NCBI GenBank assembly: GCA_030043855.1
Contig: JASHWW010000036.1
Span: forward strand, 1 to 10,421
Origin: Thermoplasmata archaeon
GTDB lineage: Archaea; Thermoplasmatota; Thermoplasmata; Lutacidiplasmatales; UBA184
DNA length: 10,421 nucleotides
Reading direction: 5' to 3'
The first letter of the stretch is position 1, and each line of letters begins with the position of its first letter. Positions 1 to 5,890 of this stretch are shown here, in pieces. The position numbers and the translations under genes were made by a program. The notes under the pieces are model-generated. The model did not search any database. It was given only the letters and a program-made list of their open reading frames with translations, and had not been told where the DNA came from.

Positions 1-710
1 TTCTGCTTCACCTTGAGCAGAGGAACGCCGCGCACCTTCCGGTAGATCTCGTCGTCCAGACCGTCGAACTGGAGGTAGAGCGTGTGGAGCCCCGCGTCCC
101 GGCACGCCTGGGCGAAGCCGGGCTCGTTGGCGACCCGGATCCCGTTCGTGGCGACCTGGATCTGCTTGAAGTTCAGGTCCCGGGCCATCGAGACGGCATC
201 CAGGAAAAGGGGCGAGAGGGTCGGCTCGCCGCCCGAGAACTGGACCGCGACCGTACCGACCGGCTTCTGCTCCCGGAGGGTCTTCAGCATGAAGTAGATC
301 TGCTCGCGGGTCGGCTCGAAGACGTACCCCGCGGCGTTGGCGTTCGCGAAGCAGACCGGGCACTTCAGATTGCAGCGGTTGGTCAGGTCGACCAGCGCCA
401 GTCCCGTGTGGGACTTGTGGTGGCTGCACATCCCGCACGTCGTGGGGCAGCCGCGGAACTTGTCGTAGTACGGGTTCTCGTAGCCGACGCCGTCGTGCGC
501 GTAGACCTCCATCCGAAGGTAGAAGTCGACGTCGTTCGAGATGATGTCCCAGAAGTAGCCGTGCGCCCGGCACGTCTTCTCCATGATGACGCGGCCGTCC
601 TTCTCACGGACGATCGCCGGGATCACCTTGATGCACTCGGGGCAGACGGACGCCGTCTTCCTCGGAAGGCCCCGCGGGGCCTGGAACTCCTTCATCACAC
701 GCGCCGGCAT
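1..710 (-). CDS. tes: Radical SAM enzyme, tetraether lipid synthase (Tes)-like, N-terminal part
   Basis: This is the first 236 codons of a radical S-adenosylmethionine enzyme; the rest lies beyond the left edge. Seen: a CPEC pair at residues 23-26 with a further Cys at 47, a GCPTTCGMC segment (Cys88, 92, 95), the radical SAM CX3CX2C motif CNLKCPVC (Cys113, 117, 120), and a GGEP motif at 160-163 that in this superfamily contacts SAM. The order of the cysteine motifs, and phrases such as NRCNLKCPVCFANAN and YLQFDG, match my recollection of Methanocaldococcus MJ0619, the Tes family that couples two archaeol chains through their phytanyl ends to make macrocyclic or tetraether lipids. Tes carries several iron-sulfur clusters, which the extra cysteines fit. 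The ATG at 710 is chosen because AGAGG lies 8 bases upstream; a second ATG at 695 is possible. The catalytic C-terminal half is unseen, so paralogous radical SAM functions cannot be excluded. Confidence 0.82.
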   Translation of the reverse strand, partial: MPARVMKEFQAPRGLPRKTASVCPECIKVIPAIVREKDGRVIMEKTCRAHGYFWDIISNDVDFYLRMEVYAHDGVGYENPYYDKFRGCPTTCGMCSHHKSHTGLALVDLTNRCNLKCPVCFANANAAGYVFEPTREQIYFMLKTLREQKPVGTVAVQFSGGEPTLSPLFLDAVSMARDLNFKQIQVATNGIRVANEPGFAQACRDAGLHTLYLQFDGLDDEIYRKVRGVPLLKVKQ

Positions 711-776
711 CTTCTGTTCCTCTGGTTCGGCCGCGCCTCGCGGCGCCCGCCGTCTGGAACGGCCACCCACCCCATC

Positions 777-785
777 CTACATAAC
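777..785 (-). promoter_or_regulatory. Possible TATA box for the Tes-like gene
   Basis: On the minus strand this reads GTTATGTAG, an AT-rich island in very GC-rich flanks, about 70 bases upstream of the ATG at 710. An archaeal TATA box here would place the transcript start near 755 and leave a leader of about 45 bases containing the AGAGG ribosome site. The call rests on composition and position only. Confidence 0.3.
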
Positions 786-907
786 CCATCTGTCGTCCCG
801 GGCGCGACAATCCCCCTCCCCCGTGACGAGGAGTCGCACGGTCGGATTCGCTACAATGCGGGTTAATCGTCGGCCGAACCGGGTCCCCGGACCGACGCCG
901 GACGCCA

Positions 908-916
908 AGTTAAGGC
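908..916 (+). promoter_or_regulatory. Possible TATA box for the 175-residue protein gene
   Basis: AGTTAAGGC, inside CCAAGTTAAGG, is an AT-richer island about 25-30 bases before the ATG at 940. There is no Shine-Dalgarno sequence between it and the start, which fits a leaderless archaeal transcript. A second AT-rich patch (ACAATGCGGGTTAATCG, 854-870) contains an in-frame upstream ATG at 856, so the start is not certain. The 229-base gap from 711 to 939 otherwise shows nothing recognisable. Confidence 0.35.
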
Positions 917-939
917 CCGCGGGGTCTCTCGGGCCGCCG

Positions 940-1467
940 ATGCCGTCGAAGCGGTCGACCCGTCGGCGCACCTCCCGATCGTCGAAGCCCAAGCCTCGGC
1001 CCCGCACGACCCCGGCCCGGTTCGTCGGCCGCGACCCGTCGCCGGTTCTGGACAAGTACCCTCCCAAGGCGAACGCCCCGCCCCCGCCGCCCCCGCTCCC
1101 GCCGCCGACCCCCCGAGCCCCCGCCCCGACCGCTCCCGCTGCGGCTCCGACGGCCGCCTCCGGGGAGCCGGCCAACCTGATCACTCTCGAACGTCCGTTC
1201 GACGTCGACGGGTTCTCCTCCATGCTGGGGGAGACCGCGATCCGGGTGACGGTCCCGCGGGACGACCTCCCGGAGGTCCTCCGACGCGTGACCGACTTCA
1301 TGGGGTTCGGGATCTACGTCTACGCGATCTCCGTCCGGCCCGCCCCGTCCGACCTCCTGAAGTCGTTCGTCGTCGAGCTCCAGCGGGTCGACTTCTCCGC
1401 GGAGGCCGGGCGGTGGGTCCCGTTCGTCGAGAAGGGCGCCCCGGGGGGCGCCCCTCCCTCCGGCTGA
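940..1467 (+). CDS. Unknown protein, basic Pro/Ala-rich N-terminus, compact C-terminal domain
   Basis: I do not recognise this 175-residue protein. Residues 1-30 are strongly basic (MPSKRSTRRRTSRSSKPKPR and onward). Residues 46-73 are a proline/alanine run (PPPPPPLPPPTPRAPAPTAP and onward), surely a flexible linker. Residues 78-165 look folded: alternating hydrophobic and charged positions including LITLERPFDVDGFSSMLGE, IRVTVPRDDLPEVLRRVTDFMGFGIYVYAISV and LLKSFVVELQRVDF. A short C-terminal tail is glycine/proline-rich. No transmembrane segment or signal peptide is visible. The basic tail could bind nucleic acid, but that is only a composition argument. Start 940 is chosen because of the TATA-like box about 28 bases upstream; in-frame ATG 856 would add 28 residues. 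The gene converges with the ABC permease gene, with 7 bases between the two stops. Confidence 0.68.
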   Translation: MPSKRSTRRRTSRSSKPKPRPRTTPARFVGRDPSPVLDKYPPKANAPPPPPPLPPPTPRAPAPTAPAAAPTAASGEPANLITLERPFDVDGFSSMLGETAIRVTVPRDDLPEVLRRVTDFMGFGIYVYAISVRPAPSDLLKSFVVELQRVDFSAEAGRWVPFVEKGAPGGAPPSG

Positions 1468-1474
1468 CCGACGC

Positions 1475-2314
1475 CTACTGCTTGGGAGCCAGGGCCCGGC
1501 GGGCCAGCACGATCGCCAGCACCATCATGGCCGCCGCCCAGCCGAGCAGGCCCAGCAGGTAGACCGCCGGACCGTACGGGTAGTAGGCCGTCGCGCCCGC
1601 GAACAGATTCTCGCGGATCACGGTCACCGCGAGGGTGATCGGATTCACGGACGCGACGTTGCGGAACCAGGGGGGCATCGTCCCCCACGGGTAGAGGGCC
1701 GCGGAGGTCAGGAGCACCGGCAGGTTGATCGCGTTGACCACCGCGAAGTACGACTGAGGCTGCTCGATCGTGAAGCCGATCGCCAGGAAGAGCGAGGCGA
1801 ACATCAGCGAGAGGATCACGACCGCGAGCACGATCTCGACCGCCCCGACCGCGGTCAGGGACGCGGTCACCTGGAGGCCCGAGAGCCCCAGGTGGCCGAG
1901 CAGCAGCGACAGCCCCAGGACGAGGAACGCGAGGCCGATCGGCTGGATCGAACCGGCGATCAACCGGGACCCGAAGATCGACGTCGCGGTGGCGGGGGTC
2001 GCCGCCGTCCGCTTGAGGACGCCGAACAGCCGGTCGAAGATCACGTTCGCCCCGATGAACAGCGTCGCGGTGACCGCGACGAACCCGGCCATCCCCGCCG
2101 AGAAGTACGAGAAGTACGTCGGCGCGCCGCGGATCGAGGCGATCAGCGCCGCCTGGCCCCCGGGGCTGGACGCGGCGAGGGCGCCGAGGTCGAACGCCTG
2201 GCCGAACAGGAGCAGGTACAGGATCGGGAGCAGCAGCGCGGTGACGAGCGCCTGCGGGTTCCGGGCGATCCGCAGCAGCTCGCGGCGGGTCAGCGCGGAG
2301 AGCTCGCGGATCAT
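1475..2314 (-). CDS. ABC-2 type transporter permease
   Basis: This 279-residue integral membrane protein is the permease partner of the ATPase encoded just upstream. Predicted membrane helices by eye: about 22-40, 68-90, 117-139, 158-180, 190-207 and 249-270, the six-helix plan of ABC-2 (DrrB/NodJ-like) exporters. The family's characteristic N-terminal RELLRIARNPQALVTALLLP lead-in is present, with charges kept on the cytoplasmic side. An amphipathic loop PWGTMPPWFRNVASVNPIT (209-227) sits between helices 5 and 6, typical of the family. The start ATG overlaps the ATPase stop (ATGA, 2311-2314) and is preceded by GGGGGAGG about 8 bases away, so the two are translationally coupled. Two copies would pair with two ATPases to make the exporter. 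The substrate cannot be read from sequence; drugs, lipids or other hydrophobic compounds are usual. Confidence 0.9.
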   Translation of the reverse strand: MIRELSALTRRELLRIARNPQALVTALLLPILYLLLFGQAFDLGALAASSPGGQAALIASIRGAPTYFSYFSAGMAGFVAVTATLFIGANVIFDRLFGVLKRTAATPATATSIFGSRLIAGSIQPIGLAFLVLGLSLLLGHLGLSGLQVTASLTAVGAVEIVLAVVILSLMFASLFLAIGFTIEQPQSYFAVVNAINLPVLLTSAALYPWGTMPPWFRNVASVNPITLAVTVIRENLFAGATAYYPYGPAVYLLGLLGWAAAMMVLAIVLARRALAPKQ

Positions 2315-3333
2315 CGCCGGGACCTCCCCCAGGCCTGCTGGACCTGCCCGAGCCGCACCGCCATGTCGGTCGCCGTCATCCCCTCGTCCTCCCGGAACTC
2401 CCGTCCGGTGAACTCCAGGAACACCTCGTCCAGGCTCGGCCGCTTCAGCGAGACGCCGGCGAGGCCGACTCCGGCCTTATCGCAGGCTTCGACCAACTTG
2501 GGCACGAGCTCCTCGCCGCGAAGGCACTTCACCCGAAGCGTCCCGTCCTGCGGGGTGACCGCGAGGACGCCCGGGACGAGCGCGAGCGCGGTCTGGGCCG
2601 CGGCCGCGAGACCGGGGTTCGCCGGTCGGATCGTGACGACGTCGCCGCCGAGCCGGTCCTTCAGCTCGGAGGGGCTCCCGGTGGCGACGATGTGCCCGTG
2701 GTCGATGATGGCGATCCGGTCGCAGATCCCGTCGGCCTCCTCGAGGTAGTGGGTCGTGACGAAGACCGTCATGCCGTGCTCCTTGCGGAGCTCCTGGACG
2801 TACCGCCAGAACCCGGCCCGGCCCTGCGGATCGAGGCCGAGGGTCGGCTCGTCGAGGAACAGGACCCGCGGGGAGTGGATGATCCCGACGGCGAGCTCGA
2901 GACGGCGGCGCATCCCGCCGGAGTAGGTCTTCGTCAGCCGGTCCGCCGCGTCCGCGATCTGGAGCTTCTGGAGCAGGTCGTCGATCCGGTGCGCGACCTC
3001 CTTGCGCGGCACGCCGAAGAGGGCCGCCGCGAGCTGGAGGTTCTCCCGGCCGGTGAGGTCGGAGTCGGAGGTCGACTCCTGGAAGACGAGGCCGATCCGC
3101 CGCTTGATCGACGCCGGGTCGGCGAAGACGTCGATCCCGTCGACGATCGCCCGACCGGCCGTCGGCGCCAGGAGCGCCGTCAACATGGAGACCGTGGTCG
3201 TCTTCCCGGCCCCGTTCGGACCGAGGAACCCGTACGCCTCGCCGGCCTCGACCGAGAACGAGACGCCGTCGACCGCCTTCACGCTGCCGTTGTACGTCTT
3301 CGCGAGGCCGTCGACCTGGATCGCGGCGGTCAT
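2311..3333 (-). CDS. ABC transporter ATP-binding protein (DrrA/CcmA-like)
   Basis: This 340-residue ATPase energises the adjacent ABC-2 permease at the cytoplasmic face. All nucleotide-binding motifs are intact: Walker A GPNGAGKTT (38-46), Q-loop Gln85 (VFQES), signature YSGGMRRR (137-144), Walker B VLFLDEPT (157-164), D-loop GLDPQ (166-170) and switch His195 (VTTHYLEEAD). Residues from about 228 onward form the C-terminal extension common in DrrA-type exporters (DUF4162-like), including VSLKRPSLDEVFLEFTGRE (294-312). The upstream frame stays open to 4122, but the ATG at 3333 is the right start: it has GGAGGAGG 4 bases upstream and overlaps the PadR stop as ATGA. The three genes form one operon, which implies export controlled by the PadR protein. 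Confidence 0.95.
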   Translation of the reverse strand: MTAAIQVDGLAKTYNGSVKAVDGVSFSVEAGEAYGFLGPNGAGKTTTVSMLTALLAPTAGRAIVDGIDVFADPASIKRRIGLVFQESTSDSDLTGRENLQLAAALFGVPRKEVAHRIDDLLQKLQIADAADRLTKTYSGGMRRRLELAVGIIHSPRVLFLDEPTLGLDPQGRAGFWRYVQELRKEHGMTVFVTTHYLEEADGICDRIAIIDHGHIVATGSPSELKDRLGGDVVTIRPANPGLAAAAQTALALVPGVLAVTPQDGTLRVKCLRGEELVPKLVEACDKAGVGLAGVSLKRPSLDEVFLEFTGREFREDEGMTATDMAVRLGQVQQAWGRSRR

Positions 3334-3764
3334 CGGGCCTCCTCCTGGATCAGGTGCTGGAGCCGCTCCGAGACCTGCCGCATGGCGTCGCGGGCGTGCA
3401 CGAAGCCGTCCCGGTCGGAACGGCGAAGGTCCTCGAGGTACGAGACGAGCGCACCGATGTCCCGGACCGCCTCGTCGGGCGAGCGGGGTCCGGTGACCGG
3501 GAACGTCCAGTGCGAGTGCTCGTGCATGTTCTGCGCGAGCTCGTACCGGCCGTCCTCCCGCTTGCGGGTGACCCCTTCCTGGGTCAGCTCCTCCAGCAGC
3601 GGATAGACCGAGCCGGGCGACGGGCGCCACCGGCCGGCGCTCATCCGTTCCATGTCGTCCATGATCTCGGCCCCCGTCCGGGGGTTCCGGGACAGGATCA
3701 AGATCACCCACGCTCGCAGACCTCGCCGCTTCCTGGATGCCCAGGGCGCTCCCCAGACCGACAT
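3330..3764 (-). CDS. PadR family transcriptional regulator
   Basis: This 144-residue regulator has the PadR winged-helix domain: helix 1 RGLRAWVILILSRNPRTGAEI (14-34), recognition region WRPSPGSVYPLLEELTQEG (46-64) and wing VTRKREDGRYELAQ (65-78). Residues 98-144 are helical (DEAVRDIGALVSYLEDLRR, then DAMRQVSERLQHLIQ) and fit the PadR C-terminal dimerisation helices. PadR proteins are usually ligand-responsive repressors of neighbouring export genes, and this one leads an operon with an ABC exporter, so autorepression lifted by a transported compound is the likely logic (inference). A short MHEHSHW stretch (80-86) is unusual and might bind metal or ligand, though I have no support beyond composition. 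Start 3764 lies at the edge of a cluster of inverted repeats, consistent with a leaderless message under direct repression. Confidence 0.9.
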   Translation of the reverse strand: MSVWGAPWASRKRRGLRAWVILILSRNPRTGAEIMDDMERMSAGRWRPSPGSVYPLLEELTQEGVTRKREDGRYELAQNMHEHSHWTFPVTGPRSPDEAVRDIGALVSYLEDLRRSDRDGFVHARDAMRQVSERLQHLIQEEAR

Positions 3765-3790
3765 CGGATTTCCGATATCGGATAATCGAT
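3763..3790. promoter_or_regulatory. Candidate PadR operator: overlapping inverted repeats
   Basis: Three related palindromic units overlap here. ATCGGA-TT-TCCGAT (3763-3776) is a perfect inverted repeat. TCCGATATCGGA (3771-3782) is a perfect 12-base palindrome. ATCGGATAATCGAT (3777-3790) is an imperfect third copy. The cluster abuts the PadR start at 3764 and covers the zone where TBP and polymerase would sit, so a bound dimer or pair of dimers would block the PadR-ABC operon. The sequence pattern is seen; the binding protein is inferred from position. Confidence 0.6.
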
Positions 3791-3801
3791 ACTTCTATTT
3801 G
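3787..3801 (-). promoter_or_regulatory. Possible TATA region of the PadR-ABC operon
   Basis: On the minus strand the AT-rich stretch CAAATAGAAGTATCG lies about 23-37 bases upstream of the PadR ATG, the right distance for a TATA box of a leaderless archaeal transcript. It overlaps the last palindromic half-site. Confidence 0.35.
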
Positions 3802-3851
3802 AGGTTGGCCCACGACCGGTGACCGGAGGTCCACCCCTCGGAGTTCCTCGG

Positions 3852-3861
3852 AGTAATTTAG
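3852..3861 (+). promoter_or_regulatory. Possible TATA box for the coiled-coil protein/M61 pair
   Basis: AGTAATTTAG is the most AT-rich stretch of the plus-strand leader, about 30-39 bases before the ATG at 3891. A start of transcription near 3882 would leave a very short leader including the GGAGG site (3881-3885) only in part, so either a short-leader or a leaderless message is possible. Confidence 0.4.
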
Positions 3862-3890
3862 GACGCCGGGTTCGGCCGGTGGAGGCACCG

Positions 3891-4109
3891 ATGGTGGTGG
3901 GTTCGAGCGAGGAACGGTGGGAGGCGGAACTCCGCGCCCTCCGGCAGGAACTGCAGGAGCTGCGGACGGAGCAACGCGCCATGGCGGAGGCGATCGACCA
4001 GCTGGTGACGACCTTCCGCTCGCTCGCCACGCATCTCGGCATCGCCGGCGAACCGTACGTCGGCCGCAAGTCGTCGACCCGCGACCGGGACGTCCCCGGA
4101 TTCGGCTGA
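3891..4109 (+). CDS. Small coiled-coil protein
   Basis: This 72-residue protein of unknown function is mostly one long charged helix: SSEERWEAELRALRQELQEL (5-24) and onward through RAMAEAIDQLVTTFRSLATHLG (29-50) show heptad-like spacing of Leu, Met, Ile and Val, typical of a coiled coil that dimerises or trimerises. A basic, disordered tail follows. It has no membrane segment. The ATG at 3891 has GGAGG 5 bases upstream and a TATA-like box further up; an in-frame GTG at 3819 would add 24 residues overlapping the promoter and is less likely. The M61 peptidase gene starts 11 bases after its stop, so the two are probably co-transcribed and this protein may be an adaptor or oligomerisation partner (inference). 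Confidence 0.7.
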   Translation: MVVGSSEERWEAELRALRQELQELRTEQRAMAEAIDQLVTTFRSLATHLGIAGEPYVGRKSSTRDRDVPGFG

Positions 4110-4120
4110 CGTCCCGGCCC

Positions 4121-5890
4121 ATGTCGATCCGGTATGCGCTCCGTCCGGCGGACCCGACCGGCCACGTCGGCCGGTTCGCGATCGACCTCGACGGGATCTC
4201 GGGTCCCTCGATCGACCTCGTCGTCCCGTCGTGGGTCCCGGGTTCCTATCACATCGTGAACTACGTTCGCGGATTCCACGCGTGGTCGGCGCGCGCCGGG
4301 CCCGACGGACCCCCGCTCCCGCTCGAGCGGATCGACAAGGCGCGGTGGCGGGTGACCACGGGCGGTGTTCCGCGCGTCCGCGTGGAGTACTCCGTCTACG
4401 GGCACGAGGCGATGAACGAGTCGTTCGACCTGACGCCCGACCACCTGTTCGTCAACGCGGCGGAGTGCCTCCCGTACGTGGACGGTCACCTCGAGGATCC
4501 GGTCGAGGTCGCCCTCGAGGTACCGAACGACTGGCGCGTCGTCTCCGAACTGCCCGAGATCGGGTCGCACCCCCCCGTGTTGCGCGCGCCGAACTACGAC
4601 ACGCTGCTCGACAACCCGATCGAGATCGGTCGCCCGGAGGTGCTCACGATCCACCCCCGCGGGATCCCGCACCGGATCGTCCTCTGCGGGCGGGGGAACT
4701 TCGAGGCCCATCGGCTCGAAGAGGACATCGGCAAGATCGTCGACGCGGCGATCCGCCTCGTCGGGGAGTCCCCCATCCCGAGCTACACGTTCTTCTACCA
4801 CCTGACCGAGCTCCCGGACGGGGGACTCGAGCACGCGAGCTCGACCTCCTGCGTCTTCCCCCGCCTCGCGTTCACCCCGGGCGAACCGTACCGGTGGTTC
4901 CTCTTCGTCACGGCGCACGAGTACTTCCACCTCTACAACGTGAAGCGGATCCGGCCGGCGGCGTTCGACCGGTTCGACTACACCCGGGAGAACTACACGC
5001 GACTGCTCTGGTGGATGGAGGGGGCGACCGACTACTTCGCGGCCGTCATCCTGCGGCGGGCGGGGCTCCTGACCCCGACGCAGTTCCTGGAGGAGGAGGC
5101 GAAGATGGCGGCGCGGTACCTCGCCACCCCGGGGCGTCGGTTCCAGAGCCTGGAGGACAGCTCGCTCGGGACCTGGGTCGGCCTCTACCAACCGTACGAG
5201 GACTCGCCGAACCGGTCGATCTCCTACTACCTCAAGGGACACCTGGTCTCGCTCGCCCTCGACCTCGAATTGCGCGAGCGGTCCGACGGGCGCGCCTCGC
5301 TCGAGACCGTCCTCCGGCGGCTCTGGGAGGAGTACGGCCGGCCGGGCCGCGGCGTGGGGGAGACCGAACTTCCTGCGATCGTCGAACGCGCGACCGGCGT
5401 GGACGTCCACGACTTCTTCGCCCGGTTCATCGGGGGGACCGAGGACCTCGACTTCGACGCAATCGGCCGGCGGGCCGGCCTCACGTTCGGGGAGAAGCCG
5501 CGGCCGCCCACCGACGAGGAGCCGGTCCCCGGCTATCTCGGCGTCCGGCTCGAGGACGCCGCGGGCCACGCGCGCGTCCAGCACGTGTTCCTCGACGCTC
5601 CGGGCGCGCGGGGAGGTCTCTCTCCGGGGGACGAGATCGTCGCGATCAACGGGGCCAAGGTGACGCACGCCGGATTCGCGAAGACGATGCTGGGGTATCC
5701 GCCGGGGTCGCCCGTCGAGCTCGCCGTCTTCCGGCGCGGCTTTCTGACGCGACTGTCGCTCACGACCGGCCGGCCACCGCCGGAGAAGTACGCCTTCACG
5801 CCAGTCGACGCGCCGTCCGACCTCGCCCGCCGGATCTACGCGGAGTGGATCGGGGCCCCGTGGGAGCCGGCGAAGCGGAAGGACGCGTAG
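4121..5890 (+). CDS. M61 family metallopeptidase (glycyl aminopeptidase-like) with PDZ domain
   Basis: This 589-residue zinc aminopeptidase belongs to the M61 family, whose characterised members prefer N-terminal glycine or alanine. The N-terminal beta-rich domain begins immediately (IRYALRPADPTGHV; VPSWVPGSYHIVNYVRGFHA at about 35-54), matching the family start, so ATG 4121 is right although no ribosome site precedes it. GGLEH (234-238) corresponds to the substrate-amine-binding GxMEN-like loop. HEYFHLYNVKRIRP begins at 266 and gives zinc ligands His266 and His270 and catalytic Glu267; Glu300 in WWMEGATDYF is the likely third ligand. A helical domain follows, then a PDZ domain from about 471 (GYLGVRLED, with SPGDEIVAING) to about 555. 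There is no signal peptide or membrane anchor, so it is predicted cytoplasmic. Length is usual for the family. The last 95 bases overlap the convergent OB-fold gene. Confidence 0.93.
   Translation: MSIRYALRPADPTGHVGRFAIDLDGISGPSIDLVVPSWVPGSYHIVNYVRGFHAWSARAGPDGPPLPLERIDKARWRVTTGGVPRVRVEYSVYGHEAMNESFDLTPDHLFVNAAECLPYVDGHLEDPVEVALEVPNDWRVVSELPEIGSHPPVLRAPNYDTLLDNPIEIGRPEVLTIHPRGIPHRIVLCGRGNFEAHRLEEDIGKIVDAAIRLVGESPIPSYTFFYHLTELPDGGLEHASSTSCVFPRLAFTPGEPYRWFLFVTAHEYFHLYNVKRIRPAAFDRFDYTRENYTRLLWWMEGATDYFAAVILRRAGLLTPTQFLEEEAKMAARYLATPGRRFQSLEDSSLGTWVGLYQPYEDSPNRSISYYLKGHLVSLALDLELRERSDGRASLETVLRRLWEEYGRPGRGVGETELPAIVERATGVDVHDFFARFIGGTEDLDFDAIGRRAGLTFGEKPRPPTDEEPVPGYLGVRLEDAAGHARVQHVFLDAPGARGGLSPGDEIVAINGAKVTHAGFAKTMLGYPPGSPVELAVFRRGFLTRLSLTTGRPPPEKYAFTPVDAPSDLARRIYAEWIGAPWEPAKRKDA

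Noticed and set aside
84..866. 260-codon plus-strand frame opposite the Tes-like gene
   Set aside because: It is antisense to conserved radical SAM cysteine motifs; its product is low-complexity and charged.
1075..1158. CCN/GCN-rich tract as a possible DNA repeat or microsatellite
   Set aside because: There is no fixed repeat unit; it is explained as coding for a Pro/Ala linker.
1770..3606. Several plus-strand frames opposite the ABC genes
   Set aside because: They are shadows of the ATPase, permease and PadR genes, whose motifs are all intact.
3334..4122. N-terminal extension of the ABC ATPase frame up to 4122
   Set aside because: The extension crosses the PadR gene and promoter in another frame; the ATG at 3333 with GGAGGAGG and the ATGA overlap fits far better.
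3704..5668. 654-codon minus-strand open frame across the M61 region
   Set aside because: It is antisense to a clear M61 peptidase with intact catalytic motifs; its translation is Arg/Asp/Val/Pro-rich with no recognisable domain, the usual antisense shadow in GC-rich DNA.
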